NCBI RefSeq assembly: GCF_003410055.1
Contig: NZ_QUZK01000021.1
Location: forward strand, 1-64,000
Source: Wenzhouxiangella sediminis
Lineage (GTDB): Bacteria; Pseudomonadota; Gammaproteobacteria; Xanthomonadales; Wenzhouxiangellaceae
DNA: 64,000 bases
Direction of reading: 5' to 3'
Positions 27,936 to 37,503 of this stretch are shown here, one piece after another. The notes below the pieces were generated by a model, which was not told where the DNA came from, did not search any database, and worked only from the letters and a program-made list of their open reading frames with translations. The translations under genes and the position numbers were made by a program. How positions within the stretch are numbered: position 1 is the first letter of the stretch; every line of letters starts with the position of its first letter.

Positions 27936-28838
27936 ATGAGCCTCGACCCCGCCCTCAGGGAAAAAATCGAATCGCAGGTCGCCTCGCACCGCGTGGTGCT
28001 CTACATGAAGGGCACGCCCAAGATGCCGCAGTGCGGATTTTCCGCGAAGACCGCGGGCATCCTCGACCAGTTGCTTGCCGGCGACTACGCCAGCTACAAC
28101 GTGCTCGAGGACGAGTCCGTCCGCGAGGGCATCAAGGTCTTCGGCGACTGGCCCACCATCCCGCAGCTCTACGTCGATGGAGAGCTGGTCGGCGGCAACG
28201 ACATCATCGGCGAGATGTTCAACAGCGGTGAACTCCACGAGTTGTTCGGCCTGGAGAAGCCGGATCGCACACCGCCAGAGATCACGATTACCGACAAGGC
28301 GGCCGAGAAGATCCGGGAGTTTCTCGACGCTTATCCGGGCAATCACCTGCATTTCGCCATCGACGGCGGCTGGGACGCGCAGTTCCAGGTCGGGCCGAAG
28401 CAGGGCACGGAAATCGAGACCGAATCGAACGGTATCACCGTGCTGATGGACATCGGCAGTGCCCAGCGCGCGAAGGGCGCGACGATCGACTGGGTCGAGA
28501 CCGTCCAGGGCGAAGGCCTCAAGCTCGACCTGCCGGGCGCGCCGGCGCCGGTCAGGCAGATGACGCCGGCCGAACTCCAGGAGCGGATGAATTCGGGAGA
28601 GAACCTGCGCGTTATCGACGTGCGCAGCGAAGCCGATCGCAATGAGAAGCCGCTGGACTTTGCCGAAGTGCTGGACGCCGACCTGATGGCCAAGCTCAAG
28701 GATGGTGATACCAACCAGCCGCTGGTGTTCGTGTGCAATGTGGGCCAGACCTCCATGCAGTACGCCGAGCACTACCGCAAGCAGGGCTACACCCAGGTCT
28801 ATAACCTGGAGGGCGGAGCGAACGCCATCCTTTCCTGA
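27936..28838 (+). CDS. Three-domain fusion: monothiol glutaredoxin, HesB-like, rhodanese
   Basis: A 300-residue cytoplasmic protein. Residues about 1-105 are a Grx4/GrxD-type monothiol glutaredoxin with CGFS (in PQCGFSAKT) and the WPTIPQLYVDGELVGG glutathione/Fe-S site. Residues about 110-205 resemble the HesB/IscA fold (ITITDKAAEKIREFL) but contain no cysteine, so it cannot bind a cluster the usual way. Residues about 210-300 are a rhodanese domain with the active loop CNVGQTS. Grx4 proteins carry and deliver Fe-S clusters. The fusion suggests sulfur or cluster delivery in one chain. ATG 27936 chosen; ATG 27924 is possible. Confidence 0.82.
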   Translation: MSLDPALREKIESQVASHRVVLYMKGTPKMPQCGFSAKTAGILDQLLAGDYASYNVLEDESVREGIKVFGDWPTIPQLYVDGELVGGNDIIGEMFNSGELHELFGLEKPDRTPPEITITDKAAEKIREFLDAYPGNHLHFAIDGGWDAQFQVGPKQGTEIETESNGITVLMDIGSAQRAKGATIDWVETVQGEGLKLDLPGAPAPVRQMTPAELQERMNSGENLRVIDVRSEADRNEKPLDFAEVLDADLMAKLKDGDTNQPLVFVCNVGQTSMQYAEHYRKQGYTQVYNLEGGANAILS

Positions 28839-28890
28839 CACGACAGGAGCCCCGACCTTCATGCCCCTCGTGACGGGCTGAGGGCATCGA

Positions 28891-28915
28891 CGCCGGCCGC
28901 AGAGCCGGCGTTTTT
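28891..28915 (+). terminator. Rho-independent terminator after the glutaredoxin fusion
   Basis: CGCCGGC (28891-28897) pairs with GCCGGCG (28904-28910), loop of 6, followed by TTTTT (28911-28915). It is about 50 bases after the stop. Confidence 0.85.
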
Positions 28916-28948
28916 GTGCGTGGTTGGACAACTGGCCGTGCCGTTTTT

Positions 28949-28976
28949 TTGACTCGGCTCGCCGCCCCGGTATAAT
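28949..28976 (+). promoter_or_regulatory. Sigma-70 promoter of the giant DUF11 gene
   Basis: TTGACT (28949-28954), a 16-base spacer and TATAAT (28971-28976) form a near-perfect promoter about 100 bases before the ATG at 29074. This leaves a leader of roughly 90 bases. Confidence 0.8.
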
Positions 28977-29073
28977 CTCGCGAGACATTTCACATTAATG
29001 AATGTGCCGCGACCCGGTCGTACCCGGAGCCATTCCGGTCGGCAAAAGGGGGGTCAACGGCCGGGAGAATCCA

Positions 29074-32000
29074 ATGAAGCGAGTACTTGCGCTCGTCGCG
29101 CTTGCGGGCCTGTGCTGTGTGCAGCTGGCACAGGCCGAGGGGACCTTTGAACTGCGCCAGGGGGTATCGACCAGCAGCCCCATCTACCTGGAAGGCAGTC
29201 TTTCCACGGGCAACGTCAACTACGACCAGCACCGCGTGACCTTCTTGCGGGTCGATATTCTCGATCCGGCCAACGAGGTCATCGACCTCTACGGGCAGGC
29301 CCTGTCGGGCAGCCCCGACGTCCAGGTCTGGTGTCCGGGTCGGATTCCCCTGGTCACGCCGGACGCGCCGTACTCGGTGCCCACGCCGGACTTCACCGCC
29401 GATTTCACCTCCACGGTCGGGGATCTGACCAGCTTCGCGGATGTCCAGGCCGTCCAGTCCATCGGCACGCGCCCGCGTCCGCCACGGACCTACTCGCTGA
29501 CCGGACTCGGGTCGTCTTCTTCCTGCGGAACGGCGGGGGTGTACACGATCCGTTACTCGAGCGCTGGAATCGACGGCAACGGCCAACCTTTCTTCGATAT
29601 CCGGGTCAGGAACACGGCGACGGCTACGCTGGAGACCGGTCGGGTCTGGGCGGACAAATACGCATTCAGCATGACCAACAGCACGGGCCGCGTCGGGGCC
29701 GAGCTCTACGTGGTGGCCGGGACCGACCGCGGCGACGACTACCTGGGCATCGTGTGGTTGCTGGATCTCAACGACATCGCGCCCTTCGGCTTCCAGCTCT
29801 TCGCCAACGATCGCGGCATCGGCCCGTCGCAGTACAACTACCAGTCCATCGGGGGTTCGGCCTCGCCCCAGCCGCAGATGAATCCCCAGTATCCGATCTA
29901 TCTCAACCCGCCGGCCAAGCCCGTGGTGACACCGGGCGCGCTGGGCAACATCGAGGCCATCGAGACCCAGTGCGTCGCCGGCGGGGCGACCGATGTCATC
30001 TTCCGCTTCGACACCGCGGGCGCGCTCCCCTACACCGTGCGCCTCGACGAAGACCTGAGCGGCACTTTCGATCTCGATGAGGTCATCGCCACGGGCACTT
30101 CCGTCGACGGCACCAACACCGTGGTCTGGGACGGCACGCTGCCCAGTGGCGGGACGATTCCCTCGGGGACGCCCTACCAGGTTGAGCTTTCCCTGACGAC
30201 CGGCGAGGTGCACTTCCCCTTCTACGACGTCGAGGACGCCGATCCCGGCCCGGTGATCACGCCCTACAGCGTTCCGTCCACCTCGACGACCGCGCTCTAC
30301 TACTGGGACGACACCGACCCGAGCATTACCAGCAGTTCCGGCGGCGGCACCACCAGCGGCCCGAACGGATCGACAGCCACGCATGACTGGGCCAACGGCA
30401 CCAACGACTACAACGACGCCAACATGATCGACACCTGGAAGTACGCCGACGTACAGTCGATCCAGGATGTCTATCAACTGCCCGCCAGCTGCGTCGCCGC
30501 TCCCGTCATCGGCCTGGCCAAGGATGCCGCGATCACGGCCGATAACGGCGACGGCAGTGTCGAACTTACCCTCGATTTCCGCATCGAGAACCTGGGCAAT
30601 ATCGACCTGGCCGATGTCCAGCTCAGCGACGACATCGCGGCCGCGCTGCCCGCTCCCGTCGCCTGGAGTATCGACAGCGTCACAACCAACGCCAACCTGA
30701 CGGCCAATGCCGGTTTCGACGGCGACACCGACACCGACCTGCTCGATGCGGCCAGCAGCACGCTGCCGCTCGGCGATGTCGGCCTGGTCTCGGTGGTGCT
30801 GAACGTGGACTTCAACGGCGCTGCGGGCCCGTTCACCAACACCGCCACGGTGACTGCGGATGACGGAACGACGCCGGTTTCCGACGATTCGACCGCCGGC
30901 ACGGACCCGGACCCGGACGGAGACGGTGATCCCCTCGAGAACACGCCCACGCCGCTGCCGGTGGCCGAGTCCGACCTCGAAGTCACCAAGGGCATCGATG
31001 TGGCCAACCCTTATGTCGGCGAAACGGTCACCTGGACCGTCACCGTCACCAACAACGGGCCGGTGACCGAGACCGGCGCGCAGGTGATCGACGCCCTGCC
31101 GGCGGCCTTCAGTGTCACCAGCGTCACGCCCAGCGCCGGCACCTGGACGGCGCCGACCTGGACGCTGCCGACCCTGACCCCGGGGCAGTCCGAAACGCTC
31201 ACGATCGTCGGCAACTTCACCGCCGACGGCGCGTTCAGCAACGTCGCGGAACTGACCGCGGCCACCAATCCCGACCCCGACAGCACGCCGGGCAACGGCC
31301 TGCCTGCCGAAGACGACCAGGATTCCAGTGCTGCCACGGTCGCGCCCCTGGCCGACCTCTCCGTGACCAAGACCGACGGCGGCGCATCCGTCGTTCCGGG
31401 TACGACCGTCACCTATCAGATCGAAGTGGCCAATTCCGGTCCCTCGCCGGTCATCGGCGCCACGCTGAACGACGCAACGCCCGCCGGCCTGGTGTTCGAC
31501 AGCGCCACCGCGCCCTGCGCCGGCGGTTTCCCCTGCAGCCTTCCGGCAATCAATACCGGCGCTTCGATCACGGTGGGCGTGACCTTCTCCGTGCCGCCGG
31601 GCTACAGCGGCAGTGACCCGATCAGCAACACCGCGACCGTCACCAGTCCGGTCGACGATCCGGATTCGGGCAACGACTCGTCGACCGAAACGACGCCGCT
31701 CGCGCCGCCCGAGACCGATCTGGCGGTCACCAAGACCGTCGACGACGCCAGCCCGAACGAGGGCAGCGACGTCACCTTCACGATCGCCGTCGTCAACAAC
31801 GGCCCCTCGAACGCCACCGGCGTCGAAGTGGCCGACCTGCTCCCGAGCGGCTACAGCTTCGTCAGCGCAGCCGAGTCGCAAGGCAGCTACAACAGCGGCA
31901 CGGGCGTTTGGGCCGTCGGCGCACTCGCCGATGGTGGCACGGCTTCGCTGCAGATCACCGCGACGGTGCAGACCAGCGGCGACTACCTCAACAGCGCTTC

Positions 32001-35000
32001 GGTATCCGGCAACGAGACCGATCCCGACGGCAGCAACAACAGCGACGACGCCAGCGTTTCGCCCGTACCGGTCGCCGACCTGGCCATCACCAAGTCCGAC
32101 GGCGGGAGCAGCGTAGTACCGGGCACCAGCGTCACCTACACCATCACGGTCGACAACCTCGGGCCTTCGGCGGCCGACAACGTCATCGTTTCCGATCCGA
32201 CGCCGGCGGGCCTGACCCTCGTTTCGGTCTCGGCGCCCTGCGGCTCGCTGCCGTGCAACCTGGGCACGATCGCCGCTTCGGGTACGGCGGCTTTCACCGT
32301 GACGTATGGCGTGCCTTCCGGCTACACGGGCCCGGACCCGATCGTCAACGTCGCCAGCGTCGTCTCCGACGCCGCCGACCCCAACGCCGGCAACGACAGC
32401 GCCACGGACACCACGCCGCTGGCGACGCCCAGCGCCGACCTGGCGGTCAGCAAGAGCGTCGACGCAGCCGCTCCCGTGGTGGGCTCGAACGTCGTGTTCA
32501 CCATCGACTTGGTCAACAACGGGCCCTCGGACGCCACGGGCGTCGAGCTGACCGACCTGTTGCCTTCCGGCTATGCCTTCGATTCGTCTGTTGCGAGCCA
32601 GGGTGCCTACGACGACGGCACCGGCGTATGGACGGTCGGCTCGCTCGTCGACGGCGGCAGCGCCTCGCTGAACATCACCGCCCAGGTGCTCGCTGCCGGG
32701 GACACGCTGAATACCGCGGCCGTCTCGGCCAGCGACGCGACCGACCCGGTGCCGGGCAACAATCAGGACAGCGCCGACACGGCGCCGGTCCCGAGCGCCG
32801 ACCTATCGCTGACCAAGGTCGTCGATGACGCCACACCGAATGTCGGTGACTCGGTGAACTTCACGATTACCGTGACCAACAACGGTTTGTCCGACGCCAC
32901 CAACGTCAGCGTCAACGACGCGTTGCCGAGCGGCTATACCCTTGTGTCGTCCTCGCCCAGCCAGGGCAGCTATACCGCCCCGACCTGGACGGTCGGCAAC
33001 CTGGCCAACGGCGCTTCGGCCACGCTGGGCATCACCGCCACGGTCGAGAGTGCCGGCGATTACGACAACACGGCCGCGGTCACCGCCACCGAGGACGATC
33101 CCGATCCGTCCGACAACCAGGATTCTGCGACGACCACGCCGGTAGCGCAGGCCGACCTGGCCGTGACCAAGGTCGTCGACGACGCCACACCGAATGTCGG
33201 TGACACCGTGACCTTCACCGTGACCGTGACCAACAACGGCCCCTCGGATGCCACGAACGTGAGCGTGAACGACGCCTTGCCGGTCGGCTATACGCTCGAC
33301 TCGGTCAATGAGAGCCAGGGCAGCTACAGCGCCCCGACCTGGACCGTGGGCAACCTGGCCGACGGCGCCTCGGCAACCCTCGACATCACGGCGACGGTCA
33401 ATGCCAGCGGTCCCTATGCCAACACGGCCGCGGGCACGGCGACGGAGAACGATCCCGATTCGTCCAACAACGACGATACGGCAACGACCACGCCGGTGGC
33501 GCAGGCGGACATCGCGGTCAGCAAGGTCGTGGACGATGCGACGCCGAATGTCGGCGACCAGGTCACCTTCACCGTCACGGTGACCAACAACGGCCCGTCC
33601 GATGCCACCAACGTCAGCGTCAACGACGCCCTGCCGGCCGGCTATACGCTCGATTCGGTCAACCCGAGCCAGGGCAGCTACACCGCCCCGACCTGGACCG
33701 TGGGTAACCTGGCCAACGGTGCCTCGGCGACCCTCGGCATCACGGCAACCGTCGAAGCCAGCGGCTCTTATGCCAACACGGCCACGGGCACGGCGACGGA
33801 GAACGACCCGGACCCGTCCAACAACGACGACACGGCAACGACCACCCCCGTCGCGCAGGCGGACATCGCGGTCACCAAGATCGTCGACGACGCGACGCCC
33901 GATGTGGGTAATCAGGTGACCTTTACGATCACCGTTATGAACAACGGTCCGTCCGATGCCACCAACGTGAGCGTCAACGATGCCTTGCCCGCCGGCTACA
34001 CGCTCGACTCGGTCAATCCCAGCCAGGGCGGTTATGCGGCCCCGACCTGGACGGTCGGTAACCTGGCCAACGGCGCGTCCGCCACTCTGGACATAACCGC
34101 CACCGTCAATGCGACCGGTCCCTACGACAACACCGCCACGGGCACAGCCACGGAGAATGATCCCGATCCGTCCAACAACGACGACACGGCAACGACCACG
34201 CCGGTCGCCCAGGCCGATATTGCGGTCACCAAGGTGGTCGACGACGCGACGCCGAATGTCGGCGACCAGGTGACCTTTACGATCACCGCCACCAACAACG
34301 GTCCGTCCGATGCCACGGGCGTGAACGTCAACGACGCCTTGCCGGCCGGCTACACGCTGGATTCGGTCAATCCGAGCCAGGGCAGCTACGCCGCCCCGAC
34401 CTGGACGGTGGGTAGCCTGTCCAACGGCGCTTCGGCGACGCTCGACATCACCGCGACCGTCCAGGCCAGCGGCCCCTACGCCAATACGGCCAGCGGCTCC
34501 GCCAGCGAACAGGACCCGAACCCGTCGAACAACGACGACACGGCGACCACCAACCCAGTCGACCAGGCCGACCTGTCCGTCACCAAGGACGACGGCGGTG
34601 CGAGCGTGGTTCCGGGCGAGACGGTGAGTTACGCGATCGCGGTGACCAACAACGGCCCGTCGACGGCCACGAGCGTCACCCTCGACGATCCCACGCCGGC
34701 CGGCCTGGTGTTCGTCTCCGCCGATGCGCCGTGTGCCGGCGGCTTTCCCTGCAGCCTGGGCGACCTGGCCGACGGGGCGAGTGTCGCGGTCAACGTGGTC
34801 TTCGAAGTGCCTTCGGACTACAGCGGCGCCAACCCGATCAGCAATACCGCCAGCGTTTCGAGCCCGACCGGCGATCCGGACGGCTCGAACAACGACGCCA
34901 CCGACACCACGCCGGTCGACCCGGCCGAAGCGGACCTGGCGGTGGTCAAGAGCGTCACGCCGGAAGAGCCCGGGGTGGGCGACACGGTGACGTTCACCAT

Positions 35001-36594
35001 CGAGGTCAGCAACAACGGTCCGTCGGACGCCACCGGCGTGATCGTCAACGACCCGCTGCCGGCCGGCTACACCTTGGTGTCGTCGAGCGCCAGCCAGGGC
35101 AGCTACACCGCTCCGGACTGGACGGTCGGCGGCCTGGCCGACGGCGCGAGCGCGACGCTGACGATCGAGGCGACCGTCACCGACGTCGACGACTACCTCA
35201 ACGTGGCCGCGGCGGCCGGCAACGAGACCGATCCCGACCCGTCGAACGACAGCGACGACGCCTCGATCCGGCGCATCGTGCTCGATCTCACGGCGGTGTG
35301 CATCGACGATGCGGCCTACGTGAACTACACGGTCACCCCGCTGGGCTTCGCGCCGGGCGCCAACCCGGTCGACCTCGAGTGGATCACCGAGGACGGCTCG
35401 GCGACGATCGTCGAGACGCTGACCGGCGAGCCGCTCACGGGCCAGCTGCTGTGGCCGGGCACGACGCTCGACGGCGGCGGCAACCCGATCGACTGGCCCG
35501 GCTGGGACTTCGTCGGCGGCGAATGGGTGGAGGTCAACGATGGCCTGCGCCCGGACATGCGCATTCGCGCGAGCGTCAACCCGGAAGACGAGCTGGTCGT
35601 GAGCTATCCGCCGGCCGAACCGCTGTGCTCGGCCAACCCGCCGGTCGCCGACCTGGCCGTCACCAAGGACGACGGCGGGGCCGTCGCACCGACCGGTGGC
35701 AGCGTGACCTACACCATCGAGGTCACCAACAACGGGCCCTCGGAGGCCGACAACGTGGTCGTCGACGATCTCACGCCGCCGGGGCTGGTGTTCAACGCCA
35801 ACACGGGTGCCTGCTCCACGGCATTCCCGTGCTCGCTGGGCACGCTGGAGGTGAACGAGACGGTCACGATCCAGTCGACCTTCGACGTGCCGATCGACTA
35901 CGCCGGCGCCGACCCGATCACCAATACCGCGAGCGTGAGCAGCGATACCCAGGAGCTCGACGAAGGCGACAATCAGGCCAGTGACACCACGCCGGTCGAT
36001 TTCGACGGACAGAACCCGGTCATCGGGCTCGCCAAGGCCCTGAGCGCGGTGATTCCGTCGGATGGGCCCACTACCCTCGAGTTCACTTTCGCGGTCGAAA
36101 ACCTCGGGAACGTGCCATTGGACAATATCCAGGTCGAAGACGACCTCGCGGCAGCATTTCCGCCGCCCGTCGTGTTCTTCGTGGAGAGCCTGGCAGCCTC
36201 CGGAACCCTCTCGGTCAATCCGGCCTTTGACGGGCAGTCCGATATCGGCCTGCTCGACAGCAGCAGTTCACTGGCACCCGGCGAAATGGCCACGATCACG
36301 CTGCGCATCACGCTGGACTTGAGCCAGACCCAGATTCGCGAGTTCGAGAACGTGGCGTTCGCCTCGGGTCAGGGTCCGATCGGGCAGGTTACGGAGGACG
36401 ACTCCGACAATGGCTACAACCCCGATCCGAACGGCGACGGGGATCCGACCAGTCCGGAGGAAAACACGCCGACGCCCATCGAGGTGCGTGGCCTGCAGCC
36501 CTGGCCCGTCCCCGTGTTGGGGCTGCCGGGTATGCTCGTGCTTACGCTGATGGTGCTGGCGCTGGGCGCCGGGTTCAGCCGCCCTAGAGGCTGA
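29074..36594 (+). CDS. Giant DUF11-repeat surface protein with IPTL-like C-terminal anchor
   Basis: A 2506-residue exported protein. Signal peptide to residue about 22 (ends AQAEG). A unique N-terminal region follows to about 475. Next is a [10 protein letters not shown] domain that recurs in altered form near the C-terminus ([10 protein letters not shown], about 2315). Between them are thirteen DUF11 immunoglobulin-like repeats of two alternating types: one starts with [10 protein letters not shown]-like sequence, the other with DGGASVVPG-like. A domain at about 2070-2185 interrupts them. The last 30 residues (P-rich VPVLGLPG, hydrophobic helix, then RPRG) look like an IPTL/PEP-CTERM-type sorting signal. 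Probably a large cell-surface adhesin or matrix protein. ATG 29074 follows GGGAG. Confidence 0.85.
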   Translation: MKRVLALVALAGLCCVQLAQAEGTFELRQGVSTSSPIYLEGSLSTGNVNYDQHRVTFLRVDILDPANEVIDLYGQALSGSPDVQVWCPGRIPLVTPDAPYSVPTPDFTADFTSTVGDLTSFADVQAVQSIGTRPRPPRTYSLTGLGSSSSCGTAGVYTIRYSSAGIDGNGQPFFDIRVRNTATATLETGRVWADKYAFSMTNSTGRVGAELYVVAGTDRGDDYLGIVWLLDLNDIAPFGFQLFANDRGIGPSQYNYQSIGGSASPQPQMNPQYPIYLNPPAKPVVTPGALGNIEAIETQCVAGGATDVIFRFDTAGALPYTVRLDEDLSGTFDLDEVIATGTSVDGTNTVVWDGTLPSGGTIPSGTPYQVELSLTTGEVHFPFYDVEDADPGPVITPYSVPSTSTTALYYWDDTDPSITSSSGGGTTSGPNGSTATHDWANGTNDYNDANMIDTWKYADVQSIQDVYQLPASCVAAPVIGLAKDAAITADNGDGSVELTLDFRIENLGNIDLADVQLSDDIAAALPAPVAWSIDSVTTNANLTANAGFDGDTDTDLLDAASSTLPLGDVGLVSVVLNVDFNGAAGPFTNTATVTADDGTTPVSDDSTAGTDPDPDGDGDPLENTPTPLPVAESDLEVTKGIDVANPYVGETVTWTVTVTNNGPVTETGAQVIDALPAAFSVTSVTPSAGTWTAPTWTLPTLTPGQSETLTIVGNFTADGAFSNVAELTAATNPDPDSTPGNGLPAEDDQDSSAATVAPLADLSVTKTDGGASVVPGTTVTYQIEVANSGPSPVIGATLNDATPAGLVFDSATAPCAGGFPCSLPAINTGASITVGVTFSVPPGYSGSDPISNTATVTSPVDDPDSGNDSSTETTPLAPPETDLAVTKTVDDASPNEGSDVTFTIAVVNNGPSNATGVEVADLLPSGYSFVSAAESQGSYNSGTGVWAVGALADGGTASLQITATVQTSGDYLNSASVSGNETDPDGSNNSDDASVSPVPVADLAITKSDGGSSVVPGTSVTYTITVDNLGPSAADNVIVSDPTPAGLTLVSVSAPCGSLPCNLGTIAASGTAAFTVTYGVPSGYTGPDPIVNVASVVSDAADPNAGNDSATDTTPLATPSADLAVSKSVDAAAPVVGSNVVFTIDLVNNGPSDATGVELTDLLPSGYAFDSSVASQGAYDDGTGVWTVGSLVDGGSASLNITAQVLAAGDTLNTAAVSASDATDPVPGNNQDSADTAPVPSADLSLTKVVDDATPNVGDSVNFTITVTNNGLSDATNVSVNDALPSGYTLVSSSPSQGSYTAPTWTVGNLANGASATLGITATVESAGDYDNTAAVTATEDDPDPSDNQDSATTTPVAQADLAVTKVVDDATPNVGDTVTFTVTVTNNGPSDATNVSVNDALPVGYTLDSVNESQGSYSAPTWTVGNLADGASATLDITATVNASGPYANTAAGTATENDPDSSNNDDTATTTPVAQADIAVSKVVDDATPNVGDQVTFTVTVTNNGPSDATNVSVNDALPAGYTLDSVNPSQGSYTAPTWTVGNLANGASATLGITATVEASGSYANTATGTATENDPDPSNNDDTATTTPVAQADIAVTKIVDDATPDVGNQVTFTITVMNNGPSDATNVSVNDALPAGYTLDSVNPSQGGYAAPTWTVGNLANGASATLDITATVNATGPYDNTATGTATENDPDPSNNDDTATTTPVAQADIAVTKVVDDATPNVGDQVTFTITATNNGPSDATGVNVNDALPAGYTLDSVNPSQGSYAAPTWTVGSLSNGASATLDITATVQASGPYANTASGSASEQDPNPSNNDDTATTNPVDQADLSVTKDDGGASVVPGETVSYAIAVTNNGPSTATSVTLDDPTPAGLVFVSADAPCAGGFPCSLGDLADGASVAVNVVFEVPSDYSGANPISNTASVSSPTGDPDGSNNDATDTTPVDPAEADLAVVKSVTPEEPGVGDTVTFTIEVSNNGPSDATGVIVNDPLPAGYTLVSSSASQGSYTAPDWTVGGLADGASATLTIEATVTDVDDYLNVAAAAGNETDPDPSNDSDDASIRRIVLDLTAVCIDDAAYVNYTVTPLGFAPGANPVDLEWITEDGSATIVETLTGEPLTGQLLWPGTTLDGGGNPIDWPGWDFVGGEWVEVNDGLRPDMRIRASVNPEDELVVSYPPAEPLCSANPPVADLAVTKDDGGAVAPTGGSVTYTIEVTNNGPSEADNVVVDDLTPPGLVFNANTGACSTAFPCSLGTLEVNETVTIQSTFDVPIDYAGADPITNTASVSSDTQELDEGDNQASDTTPVDFDGQNPVIGLAKALSAVIPSDGPTTLEFTFAVENLGNVPLDNIQVEDDLAAAFPPPVVFFVESLAASGTLSVNPAFDGQSDIGLLDSSSSLAPGEMATITLRITLDLSQTQIREFENVAFASGQGPIGQVTEDDSDNGYNPDPNGDGDPTSPEENTPTPIEVRGLQPWPVPVLGLPGMLVLTLMVLALGAGFSRPRG
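32797..34566 (+). repeat. Five tandem DUF11-coding repeats of 354 bp
   Basis: Copies start at 32797, 33151, 33505, 33859 and 34213, exactly 354 bases (118 codons) apart. They share GTCGTCGACGACGC-like DNA at the [10 protein letters not shown] site and again at the [17 protein letters not shown] and [15 protein letters not shown] sites. The very high nucleotide similarity means recent duplication, and unequal recombination would change copy number. Confidence 0.9.
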
Positions 36595-37351
36595 ACTCGG
36601 CCACTGCCGGCGCGTGGTCGCTGGGCCGCTCGTTTCTGCGCGGCTCGGCGTCCACGTAGCTGGTCGAGCAGACCGGCTTGAGTGCATCGCTGCACAGCAC
36701 GAGGTCGATGCGCAGGCCAAGGCCCCGGCGGAACGCCGCGGCGCGATAGTCCCACCACGAAAACGTGGCTTCCGGCTGTTCGAACAACCGGAAGCTGTCG
36801 TGCAGACCCAGGCCGAGCATGCGTTCGAGCGCTTCACGCTCGGGCGTGGAGCACAGGATCTTCTCGCGCCAGGCCTCGGGGTCGTGCACGTCGCGGTCGT
36901 CCGGCGCGATGTTGAAATCGCCCATGACGACCAGCTTGTCGTGGCGCGTGAGTTCGTCGGCGATCCAGTTGTGCACGGCCTCGAGCCAGCGCAGCTTGTA
37001 ATCGAATTTGTCCGAGCCGACTTCCTTGCCGTTGACCACGTAGAGATTGATCACGCGCACGTTGCCGACCGTTGCGGCGATGACGCGCCTCTGCTCGTCG
37101 GGGAAGTCGGGGATTTCGGTGACCACGTCGAGCGGCTCTTCGCGGGCGATCAGGGCCACGCCGTTGTAGGTCGGTTGGCCCGCGTAGGCGACGTGATAGC
37201 CGGCCGCTTCGATGGCTTCGACGGGGAACTTGTCGTCGGTGAGCTTGGTTTCCTGCAGCCCGAGCACGTCCGGGCGCTGGTGTTCCATCCAGTCGAGCAC
37301 CTGCGGCAGGCGCACCTTGAGCGAGTTGACGTTCCAGCTGGCAATTTTCAT
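36584..37351 (-). CDS. xthA: Exodeoxyribonuclease III (AP endonuclease)
   Basis: A 255-residue Mg-dependent DNA-repair nuclease that cuts at abasic sites and trims 3' blocks. Family motifs run in order: [31 protein letters not shown] (the metal-binding Glu), [34 protein letters not shown] (catalytic Asp-x-Asn) and [12 protein letters not shown] (catalytic Asp-His). Full length; start ATG 37351. Its stop overlaps the end of the convergent DUF11 gene by 11 bases. The C-terminus and length match XthA/ExoA, not the EEP superfamily at large. Confidence 0.95.
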   Translation of the reverse strand: MKIASWNVNSLKVRLPQVLDWMEHQRPDVLGLQETKLTDDKFPVEAIEAAGYHVAYAGQPTYNGVALIAREEPLDVVTEIPDFPDEQRRVIAATVGNVRVINLYVVNGKEVGSDKFDYKLRWLEAVHNWIADELTRHDKLVVMGDFNIAPDDRDVHDPEAWREKILCSTPEREALERMLGLGLHDSFRLFEQPEATFSWWDYRAAAFRRGLGLRIDLVLCSDALKPVCSTSYVDAEPRRNERPSDHAPAVAEFSL

Positions 37352-37503
37352 GACAACGCAGTTTAGTCGATCGTTGGGCTCCCAGGGGCTCTGATTCCCG
37401 CGCTGCATTTGTGAGGCCGATTACTGTTTCGGGGCTGGCGGCATTGGCGGGTGAGTGCGTTTTGCCGCTATGATGGCTTGCAAAGCCATCTTTCGGGGGG
37501 AGG

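Noticed and set aside
28990-31881. A 963-codon reverse-strand frame opposite the DUF11 gene
   Set aside because: Antisense shadow of a repetitive GC-rich coding region, with no independent evidence.
32797-34566. Tandem repeats as a CRISPR-like array
   Set aside because: The repeats are 354 bp, in frame and code for DUF11 domains; there are no short spacers or cas genes.
37400-37503. ATGGCTT-GCA-AAGCCAT dyad upstream of the GGDEF-EAL gene as a c-di-GMP riboswitch
   Set aside because: It is a short simple inverted repeat overlapping the TATGAT box; no riboswitch core or folding pattern is visible.
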